This document shows, piece after piece, positions 40,665 to 48,044 of a stretch of DNA of 64,000 nt (position 1 is its first letter; each line of letters starts with the position of its first letter). A program made the position numbers and the translations under genes. The stretch lies in NCBI GenBank assembly GCA_013288555.1, contig JABDBQ010000001.1, forward strand, positions 29,910 to 93,909, given 5' to 3'. Origin of the DNA: Bacteroidota bacterium. Its GTDB lineage: Bacteria; Bacteroidota; Bacteroidia; CAILMK01. The notes under the pieces are model-generated. The model did no database searches and was not told the DNA's origin. It saw only the letters and a list, made by a program, of their open reading frames with translations.

Positions 40665-41849
40665 TTAGTTAACGATTTCCAGTTTTGAAGATATCAAACA
40701 ATTTCCATATTCGTCGTTAACGTGAACGAAGTATAATCCAGCCCCGAAACCCGTCATATCCAGCTGCATGTTGAGGTTGTCATTTCCATTAATTTTTAAT
40801 ATTTTAACGCATTGCCCCAACGTGTTTATAACCGATAAATTCCAGGGCGTTCCGACGTTTTTATACAAATGGCAATTGATGACGCCGGCTATTGCAGGAT
40901 TAGGGAATATTTTGAAGTCCTGAGGATCAAGGCCAGCATTCTCAATACCGCTTTGCACATTGTCAGCATCATAAGCAACGGTTGTGGGTGTTGTGTAGGT
41001 GCCATCATAACCAAAATCAAGTGTCAGGAGAGGTGTTCCTGTTCCGGCCCGGTAAAACGATTCTGAATAATCAATAGTACTTGTATCATTTTGTTTAGAA
41101 TGAAATGCAAGCAGCATAAATGATGGTGCAAGCTGACCATTTAAATAAAAACTATCTGTAGAAACAGTAAAATGCCTGACGAGAAGCACGTTGTAAGCCT
41201 GACTTGGTTTGCTCCCTGCGGGTATTTGCAATGTGCCCCAGCCAACTACCGAATCTTTTGTAATATTATGAACATTTATATCTACTGATGCATTCGTGAT
41301 TCCGAATGATGTTAAATTAATTTTAGAATTGAGCGGATGCACGGTTTTTGAAGACCAGGAACTACTCATGGTAGCCGGGAAAGCAATAATATCCTGCCGT
41401 GCTTTATAGGATTGGGCCGCCCAAAGTGTGCTGTCTTTAGGATTGCCGGTAATAATCGCATCACTATAATCCTGATGTGGCAACATTCTGCCAGGTGTAA
41501 AATATCCCTTCGAATCTATATCATACACAATAAAGGATTTTATGGGCGAAGTCTGCACGACATTTTCATGTGAAGATGTATCCATCACAGAAGTAGTAGA
41601 AAAAGTTGTATCACTAAGAAGGTTTGTACTAACAGCTGCGCCTCCTGTTAAACTGGAATAGTTCCAAGCCTGATTTGCTCCTGTTTTTGGCGCAGAAACA
41701 CCTGTTGCAGTCGCTGTATGGGTATGAATGGTTCCCTTCACCTGGCCTGTTATATTGGTGTTGTCAAGCGTTATAGCAGATTGTGCATTTGCAGATAACG
41801 CCAAAAATGACATTGCAATCGCTCCAATAAAGTTAAATACTTTTTTCAT
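40665..41849 (-). CDS. T9SS type A sorted protein within the lipoprotein cluster
   Basis: 394 residues from the ATG at 41849 (MKKVFNFIGAIAMSFLALS, signal cleaved near ANAQ). The body has many Ser/Thr residues and no named domain. Readable landmarks are KTGANQAWNYSSLTGG and VYDIDSKGYFTPGRMLPHQD. The C-terminal 85 residues are a type A sorting domain (DFKIFPNPAIAGVINC ... AGLYFVHVNDEYGN). It interrupts the B-A lipoprotein pairs and has its own -7 box at 41887-41894. A functional link to the pairs is only suggested by position. Confidence 0.82.
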   Translation of the reverse strand: MKKVFNFIGAIAMSFLALSANAQSAITLDNTNITGQVKGTIHTHTATATGVSAPKTGANQAWNYSSLTGGAAVSTNLLSDTTFSTTSVMDTSSHENVVQTSPIKSFIVYDIDSKGYFTPGRMLPHQDYSDAIITGNPKDSTLWAAQSYKARQDIIAFPATMSSSWSSKTVHPLNSKINLTSFGITNASVDINVHNITKDSVVGWGTLQIPAGSKPSQAYNVLLVRHFTVSTDSFYLNGQLAPSFMLLAFHSKQNDTSTIDYSESFYRAGTGTPLLTLDFGYDGTYTTPTTVAYDADNVQSGIENAGLDPQDFKIFPNPAIAGVINCHLYKNVGTPWNLSVINTLGQCVKILKINGNDNLNMQLDMTGFGAGLYFVHVNDEYGNCLISSKLEIVN

Positions 41850-41886
41850 TTGTATGTGATACAATCATTTAAAGGTTATTAAAAGT

Positions 41887-41894
41887 CAAATATA
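41887..41894 (-). promoter_or_regulatory. Probable -7 box of the T9SS gene in the lipoprotein cluster
   Basis: Minus-strand TATATTTG matches TAnnTTTG and lies 37 bases upstream of the ATG at 41849. It would allow separate transcription of the T9SS, B1 and A1 genes. Confidence 0.45.
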
Positions 41895-41962
41895 ATAACA
41901 AAACCTTAACATAAAAAAATATTTATTTCGGAATGAGGTTTGTAATGCTTCATCAATAATGA

Positions 41963-43174
41963 TTACAGATTTCCGTTGGCATCCGTTTTGACGAACAGAA
42001 CCCTGATACCATTCAATCCCTTACCAAATTGCGAGGAACTTCCGACAAAAGCAAAACTGCCATCGATAAGCTCTGTCCCGGAATAAAATATGCCACTTCC
42101 TTCTAAGGATGCAGATGTGATCGTTTTGTCCCATTGTTTGTTCCCGTCTTTATCAATTTTTAAAATATAAGGCTGAGTGTATAAGGTGCCTGTATTTCCG
42201 ATATCCCCCGAAATAATAAACCCACCATCTTTGCATAGTCTTAAACTGTAAGGATTGATTGAAGCTGTAAGTACAGGGAATTCTTTTTCCCAGATTAGGT
42301 TGAGCTTTTTATCAAATTTAACAACAATAGGATAATAAATCGAGGTGGTTGATGAAAAACGCTCGCCCAGTAAAATCTCTTCTGAATCAACGGTTAAAAT
42401 TTGCGGTACGAATATATCTGCAGATGTTTGGTCTCCACTGTCTATCATTGTTTCTGTCACTTTGCCTTTTGTTGGAATAACGGCACTAAATAATTTAAAA
42501 ACATCATATGTAGTCCAGTTGACCCTTGGATATATCATACCTGATATATTGTAAGTTCCGCTTGATGACAAGCCATTGATAGAAAGCCCAAAGATCTCAC
42601 CGCCAATACCTGCGGTTTTAAAGGAATCCTGTCTCACTGGAATTAAGTTTTCATCATAGACATATATATAGCTCTCTGAGGCCCCTCCAAATTGGGAGCT
42701 GCATGCTGGCAGCATAAAATCCGAACCCAGATGACTCATATCATCAAAAGTAAGGTAATTGGGATTTGGTATGCTGACGGAATTTTTAATTTCCCCTAAA
42801 GTATCAAATTTATAAATATTTGATTGACAATGTGCTACAAAATTGGAGCCATCAGCTAATAAAAACGCATTTGCATAGAAAGGTTGAAAACCGTTTTCCT
42901 GGATCGCTTTATTCCATTGCAGAATTCCGTATTTATTTGTACGGATCATTAACGGTTGTCCCGCGCCTTCACTTGATATAATAATAAACCCTCCATCCGG
43001 CATTTGTGTCAGGCTTATAGCTGTGGCGGAAGTGTCTGTCTTATAGGTTTTTATAAATGTGTCTGAATGCTGTACAAGAGATACCTTATTACAACCCAAA
43101 ACAAAGGCAAGCATGGGCAATATCAATAATACCCAACGCAATCTATTGCTTATTTTGATCAATGATTTTTCCAT
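41963..43174 (-). CDS. Beta-propeller lipoprotein, type A, copy 2 (A2)
   Basis: A 403-residue lipoprotein: ILPMLAFVLGC-NKVS gives the lipobox. Shared type A landmarks are TFIKTYKTDTSATAISLTQM, PDGGFIIISSEGAGQPLMIR, NKYGILQWNKAI and the end RVLFVKTDANGNL. It overlaps the end of B2 by 32 bases. It is closer in its N-terminal blades to A3 (DGGFMIVASDGAGRPVLIR) than to A1. Confidence 0.82.
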   Translation of the reverse strand: MEKSLIKISNRLRWVLLILPMLAFVLGCNKVSLVQHSDTFIKTYKTDTSATAISLTQMPDGGFIIISSEGAGQPLMIRTNKYGILQWNKAIQENGFQPFYANAFLLADGSNFVAHCQSNIYKFDTLGEIKNSVSIPNPNYLTFDDMSHLGSDFMLPACSSQFGGASESYIYVYDENLIPVRQDSFKTAGIGGEIFGLSINGLSSSGTYNISGMIYPRVNWTTYDVFKLFSAVIPTKGKVTETMIDSGDQTSADIFVPQILTVDSEEILLGERFSSTTSIYYPIVVKFDKKLNLIWEKEFPVLTASINPYSLRLCKDGGFIISGDIGNTGTLYTQPYILKIDKDGNKQWDKTITSASLEGSGIFYSGTELIDGSFAFVGSSSQFGKGLNGIRVLFVKTDANGNL

Positions 43175-44402
43175 TTAGGTCTGTTGTTAGAAAACTGAAA
43201 AAGCCAACCCGGTTGATAAGCAACGGTAGCGAAGTGACACCTATTGCATATGATTTTCCGGTATTGAATGCCCCTGCTGCCCACGAACTTGTACCATTTA
43301 TAGGTGTAAAATTTTCCGAGGTCCTGTTGCCGTTTGCGTCGGTATTCAGCAGCCAGCAGTAGTTAACGCCTGATGCATCAAACGCACCCCCTGAAATCAA
43401 TAATCCGCCGCTTGTATTATCAACTGCATCATTAAATGTAACCCCATTACCAAGCCCGGTAAATGTATGGCGCCATATAATATTACCTTTAAAATCAATT
43501 TTAAATAGCGTGGCAGACAAAGCATTGCCACAAGTGAGGCATGCAGCATTATCAGGAAGCGCCTGAGGTTCTGAGGACATCAAAAAAAGAAAACCATCAG
43601 GCCTGCTGATAATTTTTTCAAAGTTTAGATACCCATAATCCCAGCTACGCCCGTTGCCCCACAAATTTCCATTATTAGCCCATGGCAACGATCCAAAATT
43701 GATATAAATCCTTTGAAATAGTAAATCGCCAGTAGGCGATATATATGTGAAAGTCGGATAATTACGACTGATAGAATCATACCTTTGCTGCAAACCTGCA
43801 ATTGCAATTTCCCCATTCGGACTTGTTGTTACTGAGGCGCCAATACTATTTCTTTGCAGTTGGACGATCTGTTGCTCCCATAAGCTATCTCCATACTGAT
43901 CCGTTTTCAAAATGTACATAGGGTTAGGGTCATTTGAACTGCTAAAACCTACAACGACGAGACCATAATCCGATGTCTCTTTCACATCATAAAACTGAAG
44001 ACCATTTTCATTGCGAAATTTTTTCTGCCACATGATACTACCATTGAGATCTGTCTTTACCAGAAACCCATCCCATTTGTAGCCATCGCTGCCCATAGTA
44101 GCACCTGCGGCAATAAAACCACCTTCGGTAAGAGGGTGTACCACATTAAACAGATCTACGCCAACTCCGCCATATTCCTGGTACCATATACGGTTCCCAT
44201 TCTTATCACTTTTTTGAATAAACCCCTGCTCGCCCTCTGTCACGCTTGTATTCGTATATCCGCCAAACATGTATCCACCATCGGGAGTTGTCGCAAAAGA
44301 TTTTAAAATATTGCCATATCTGGTGCCATAAAGTTTTACTCCGGATGTGCTGTGATTTGCTGATGGTGATTCAGGTTCTTTGTTACAGCCAAGACATAAC
44401 AT
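43143..44402 (-). CDS. Beta-propeller lipoprotein, type B, copy 2 (B2), 5' frameshift
   Basis: A 419-residue frame, but it starts in the middle of its own signal peptide (MLCLGC-NKEP). By alignment with B3 the true start is the ATG at 44448: MMGF followed by nine A residues (minus strand, bases 44436-44428). With eight A residues the frame would read MMGFKKNIFAIICLFMLCLGC, a clean lipoprotein signal. With nine, as printed, it runs to a stop after about 18 codons. So B2 is off, phase-variable, or carries a sequencing error. The body is intact: TTPDGGYMFGGYTNTS, GFIQKSDKNGNRIWYQEYGG, LTEGGFIAAGATMGSDGYKW. It overlaps A2 by 32 bases. Confidence 0.78.
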   Translation of the reverse strand: MLCLGCNKEPESPSANHSTSGVKLYGTRYGNILKSFATTPDGGYMFGGYTNTSVTEGEQGFIQKSDKNGNRIWYQEYGGVGVDLFNVVHPLTEGGFIAAGATMGSDGYKWDGFLVKTDLNGSIMWQKKFRNENGLQFYDVKETSDYGLVVVGFSSSNDPNPMYILKTDQYGDSLWEQQIVQLQRNSIGASVTTSPNGEIAIAGLQQRYDSISRNYPTFTYISPTGDLLFQRIYINFGSLPWANNGNLWGNGRSWDYGYLNFEKIISRPDGFLFLMSSEPQALPDNAACLTCGNALSATLFKIDFKGNIIWRHTFTGLGNGVTFNDAVDNTSGGLLISGGAFDASGVNYCWLLNTDANGNRTSENFTPINGTSSWAAGAFNTGKSYAIGVTSLPLLINRVGFFSFLTTDLNGKIIDQNKQ

Positions 44403-44443
44403 GAACAGACAAATAATCGCGAATATGTTTTTTTTTGAACCCC

Positions 44444-44491
44444 ATCATTGACAAAGGAAACCATTATTTTCCTAATAGCCAAATAATTATG
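44444..44491. repeat. 48-bp upstream block, copy at B2
   Basis: Identical over 48 bases to 47045-47092, the same position at B3. It spans the start codon and the 40 bases before it. The duplication of the B-A pair therefore included the upstream region. No exact TAnnTTTG box is present in it. Confidence 0.85.
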
Positions 44492-44546
44492 AAAAGAGTG
44501 AATGGTAATCATTTAATGGTCGATGGTCTTTGCTAAATGGTCAAGG

Positions 44547-45779
44547 TTACAGATTACCGTTCGCATCTGTCTTAATAAAAAGTATCCTGTTTCCATTCTT
44601 ACCTTTACCAAAGGCGTTGGTATAGCCAACAAAGCCATAGCCCCCGTCACTAGTCGTGATAGAGTACAACAATTCGCCATTGCCCACAGAAAACATAGTT
44701 TTTCCCCATTGTTCGTTGCCCGATTGATCAATTTTTAACGCACAGGGATACAGGTCAGTAAACCCGAAACCGCGAAAGCTTCCTGTCATAATAAATCCAC
44801 CGTCGCTGCAGGATGACATATTGAAAAGATTAACAGAGCCTAAGGTTGAGGGAAATACTTTTTCCCAGACCAGGGTTTGGTTTTTATCAAATTTTAAAAC
44901 AAGAGGATATATGGAATTCGTCTTATAGTCTGTTCTTTGAGCAAGGAGGATTATAGATGAATCAGGCCCTGGTACCTGAAATTCCGGGGAATCGTAATAC
45001 TGTTGGTTTGTACCTTCTATGATTGTTTCAGTGGCGGGGGCTTTACCTTGAACCCTGGCCACAAATATTTTAGCATTATCTGACCATGTCCAGAATCCCG
45101 GATTTCTTGGAAATTTCTGCCCCCAGATATAATAAGCCCCGGAACTAGTAGCACCATACACAAAAAATTGAAGTGTCTTTCCTCCAAGAACTTTATCTTC
45201 AAAAACATCTGTTCGCTGATAAACAAGATTTTTATCCATCACAAATACATAATTATCGGATGGCGCACCTGTATTGCCACCATTGCACATGGGTAAAAGA
45301 TAACCTGTAGCGCTTTTCAATACAGGACCATTATACCAATCATTATATGAAGAATTTGGAATGGTATAAGCAGAAATAATATTTCCCATTGTATCAATAT
45401 TGGTAGTTTTGATGCCGGCCTGTAAGGTAAATAAATTTGGGCCTAACTGTGTTGACCACCAATGCGGTGCCAAATTTGAGCTCAGGGTAAAACAATAATA
45501 TGGTATCGTTTTGGTCCATCTCTCATTTCCATATTTATCCGTTCTTATAAGTACTGGTCTGCCCGCTCCATCACTTGCAACAATCATAAAACCTCCATCG
45601 GGTAACTGCTCAACATGAGTGCCTACAGCCGCGGAATCAGTCTGGAATGATTTGATAAAAGAGCGTGAAACGGGATTGGAAGAATTCGCTTTTTTGCAAG
45701 ACAATATAACGCACCCTAAAATGAGAACCAATCCTGATAAGATCAATAGGTTATTTGGTAATTTCAACGATTTTGCCAT
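44547..45779 (-). CDS. Beta-propeller lipoprotein, type A, copy 3 (A3)
   Basis: A 410-residue lipoprotein (LLILSGLVLILGCVILSC-KK, lipid Cys28). Landmarks shared with A1 and A2 are SFIKSFQTDSAAVGTHVEQL, PDGGFMIVASDGAGRPVLIR, CSDGGFIMTGSFRG and the end ILFIKTDANGNL. It overlaps B3 by 29 bases. Downstream, 98 bases separate it from the B2 start region. Confidence 0.82.
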   Translation of the reverse strand: MAKSLKLPNNLLILSGLVLILGCVILSCKKANSSNPVSRSFIKSFQTDSAAVGTHVEQLPDGGFMIVASDGAGRPVLIRTDKYGNERWTKTIPYYCFTLSSNLAPHWWSTQLGPNLFTLQAGIKTTNIDTMGNIISAYTIPNSSYNDWYNGPVLKSATGYLLPMCNGGNTGAPSDNYVFVMDKNLVYQRTDVFEDKVLGGKTLQFFVYGATSSGAYYIWGQKFPRNPGFWTWSDNAKIFVARVQGKAPATETIIEGTNQQYYDSPEFQVPGPDSSIILLAQRTDYKTNSIYPLVLKFDKNQTLVWEKVFPSTLGSVNLFNMSSCSDGGFIMTGSFRGFGFTDLYPCALKIDQSGNEQWGKTMFSVGNGELLYSITTSDGGYGFVGYTNAFGKGKNGNRILFIKTDANGNL

Positions 45780-47049
45780 TTTGATCTATATTTAAAAGCC
45801 CGAAAAAGCCTTCATGATTTTTATTTGTTGATATGAGGTTAACACCCACGGCAAAAGAATTACCTGTAGCCACGGCTCCTGCTGCCCATGCATTAAATCC
45901 ATTCAATGGTATATTGTTTTCCCAAAGCTTATTTCCATTGACGTCTGTATTGAGAAGCCATATATTACTGATACCGGACACATCAGTTGTGCCGCCTGAA
46001 ATTAACAATCCGCCTGCTGCATTATTGCTAATACTGTTCATTTGTGCGCTTGATAATCCGAAATATTCGTGGTTCCAGATCACATTTCCTTTTATATCTA
46101 CTTTAAATAACATAATTCCATTTGGCCCGGCAGATGGAAGGTTGATGGCTAAAATATAACCGTCTGTTCTGCTTATTATTTTTTCCGGGTTATAAGAAGT
46201 TGCATAATTCCCATAATAAATATAAGGCAATGTCCCCCAGGTTTTATATTCCGGGTATGGGGAGGTTGTATTCTGGGAATCAAGAGACTGACCGCTGGCC
46301 GATAATAAAATAAATGACGGATAGTTGGTACTCTGGTCTGCTGATGCATCTGATTTTGCTACATATCCGGCCACGGCGTTGTTTCCATTTGTTGCAGTTG
46401 TTACCGCAGCACCCAGGCTAAAAAAGAAAGTGCTGTTTGCGAAAACCTGTTTTGTCCATAAACTATCGCCGTTATGGTCCGTTTTAACAATATAAACGCA
46501 ATTGTAAGTATTTGAATTGTAGATACCTACTGCTATAAAGCCATGGTCCGGAGTTTCAGCAACGTCGAAGAACCTATCGTCGAGGATGCCTCCAAAATTT
46601 TTCTGCCAGAGTAATTTACCATTTGCATCCGCCTTTAAAAGATAAGCATCGAAGAAAAAGTCGTTTCGCTCAGATGCTGATCCGTTTCCATAAGAGTTTG
46701 TAGCGCCTGCTGCTATATAACCACCATCGGAAGTAGTATGAACAGAAGCGAAAATATCAACAGCAGGTCCTCCATAGGTTTTGTACCAGAGGACATTGCC
46801 TCCGTCATCTGTTTTTTGAATAAAACCCTGATCTTCCTGACCTGCACTTGAAAAAGTATATCCACCAAACATAAATCCGCCATCGGCCGTCGCTTCAAAT
46901 GAATTGAGAAAATTACCATAATTGCTACCATAGAACCTGATTGCAGAAGAAGTCGGCATTGCCGAAGGTGATTCAGCCACTTTGATGCAGCCATAAAATA
47001 TCAGGAATAAAAGAATGAAAGCCAGCCCTGGCTTTTTGAAATGGATCAT
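45751..47049 (-). CDS. Beta-propeller lipoprotein, type B, copy 3 (B3)
   Basis: 432 residues from the ATG at 47049 (MIHFKKPGLAFILLFLIFYGC-IK), the start that matches B2. Another ATG lies 6 bases upstream at 47055. Landmarks are YGNFLNSFEATADGGFMFGG, GFIQKTDDGGNVLWYKTYGG, TTSDGGYIAAGATNSYGNGS and LLKADANGKLLWQKNFGG. It is the first gene of the seven-gene leftward cluster and the only B copy besides B1 with an intact signal peptide. The end overlaps A3 by 29 bases. Confidence 0.82.
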   Translation of the reverse strand: MIHFKKPGLAFILLFLIFYGCIKVAESPSAMPTSSAIRFYGSNYGNFLNSFEATADGGFMFGGYTFSSAGQEDQGFIQKTDDGGNVLWYKTYGGPAVDIFASVHTTSDGGYIAAGATNSYGNGSASERNDFFFDAYLLKADANGKLLWQKNFGGILDDRFFDVAETPDHGFIAVGIYNSNTYNCVYIVKTDHNGDSLWTKQVFANSTFFFSLGAAVTTATNGNNAVAGYVAKSDASADQSTNYPSFILLSASGQSLDSQNTTSPYPEYKTWGTLPYIYYGNYATSYNPEKIISRTDGYILAINLPSAGPNGIMLFKVDIKGNVIWNHEYFGLSSAQMNSISNNAAGGLLISGGTTDVSGISNIWLLNTDVNGNKLWENNIPLNGFNAWAAGAVATGNSFAVGVNLISTNKNHEGFFGLLNIDQNGKIVEITK

Positions 47050-47092
47050 TGACAAAGGAAACCATTATTTTCCTAATAGCCAAATAATTATG
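47045..47092. repeat. 48-bp upstream block, copy at B3
   Basis: Identical to 44444-44491, and probably carrying expression signals for the start of the cluster. It lies in the divergent spacer with the GNAT gene. Confidence 0.85.
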
Positions 47093-47149
47093 TAAATAGT
47101 CATTCGCTGTTAATTGAAACCGGGTAATGTTAATTTGAATGATATTAAA

Positions 47150-48022
47150 ATGGAAAAATTATATTTGAATAATGAGTCAATACATATGAGCATGATCGCC
47201 TCTTATAACACACCTCAAAAATATCTTGATGCAACTTTAAGCTATCTCGAAGAAAGAGAACTTGAAAATAACCTGATTATTGGTTTGTGTAATGGATATG
47301 AAGACAAAAAGAAGAAACAGGATGGTTGTGTTTTTATTAATGCAATTGAAAATGGGGAGATAGTGGCGACATCGATAAAAACCACAACAAGGGCAATCGT
47401 TTCATGTACCAGGGGTAATCTTGAATATATCAGGCTACTGGCTGATTATTATAAGATGAATAAGATTGAGATACGAAGCGTTTTTGGGGAGCAAGAATGT
47501 GCTTTTGAATTCTCAAAGTGTTATGGAAACGAGAAACCTGATACCAGAGGCGTGATCGTTCATCAGCTTGAAACTTTAAACGAACTTTCATTATTAGCGG
47601 GAGAATTGAAATTATGTGATTTAAATGATCTGGAACTTATTACCGATTGGATGATGATTTTTGAACAGGAGGCAGGAGGTTTTTCACAACCAAACAGAAA
47701 ACAAATGTATGAAAGTACTAAAGCTAGGATCAAATCCGGAAATTTTTTTAAATTGATTGATAACGAAGAAGTTGTGAGTATGGCAGCGCTTATCAGAAAA
47801 ACAAAAAACATTGGTATCATTGGGTTTGTATATACTCCTCATGACTTGAGGGGCAGAGGCTATGCCACAACCTGCGTGTGGAAGCTAAGTGAGCAAATTT
47901 TAAATACAGGATTCAAATATTGCGGTCTTTTTACGGATGCATCAAACCCGACTTCAAACAAAATTTACAGGAATATCGGATACCTGCCTGTTGCAGAATT
48001 TAATGAAATAAAATTAGGCTGA
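47150..48022 (+). CDS. GNAT family N-acetyltransferase
   Basis: 290 residues from the ATG at 47150 (MEKLYLNNES). The frame continues to 47114. The acetyl-CoA-binding motif A is VYTPHDLRGRGYATTCVWKL (near residue 233), with the R.GRGYA core. The last part (NPTSNKIYRNIGYLPV) is the usual C-terminal GNAT pattern N..S..IY...GY. An N-terminal half of about 130 residues is a diverged second GNAT-like unit, a layout seen in two-domain acetyltransferases. Substrate unknown. It diverges from the lipoprotein cluster. Confidence 0.88.
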   Translation: MEKLYLNNESIHMSMIASYNTPQKYLDATLSYLEERELENNLIIGLCNGYEDKKKKQDGCVFINAIENGEIVATSIKTTTRAIVSCTRGNLEYIRLLADYYKMNKIEIRSVFGEQECAFEFSKCYGNEKPDTRGVIVHQLETLNELSLLAGELKLCDLNDLELITDWMMIFEQEAGGFSQPNRKQMYESTKARIKSGNFFKLIDNEEVVSMAALIRKTKNIGIIGFVYTPHDLRGRGYATTCVWKLSEQILNTGFKYCGLFTDASNPTSNKIYRNIGYLPVAEFNEIKLG

Positions 48023-48044
48023 ATCCTGACAAAAAAACAGGAAA

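Noticed and set aside
43143..44402. Calling B2 a dead pseudogene
   Set aside because: The 419-codon body is intact and only the homopolymer-linked signal peptide is out of frame, so an error or phase variation is as likely as loss.
38068..47055. Toxin-antitoxin or immunity pair reading of the overlapping B-A genes
   Set aside because: Both members are about 400-430 residues with lipoprotein signals and propeller motifs, unlike toxin-antitoxin or effector-immunity pairs.
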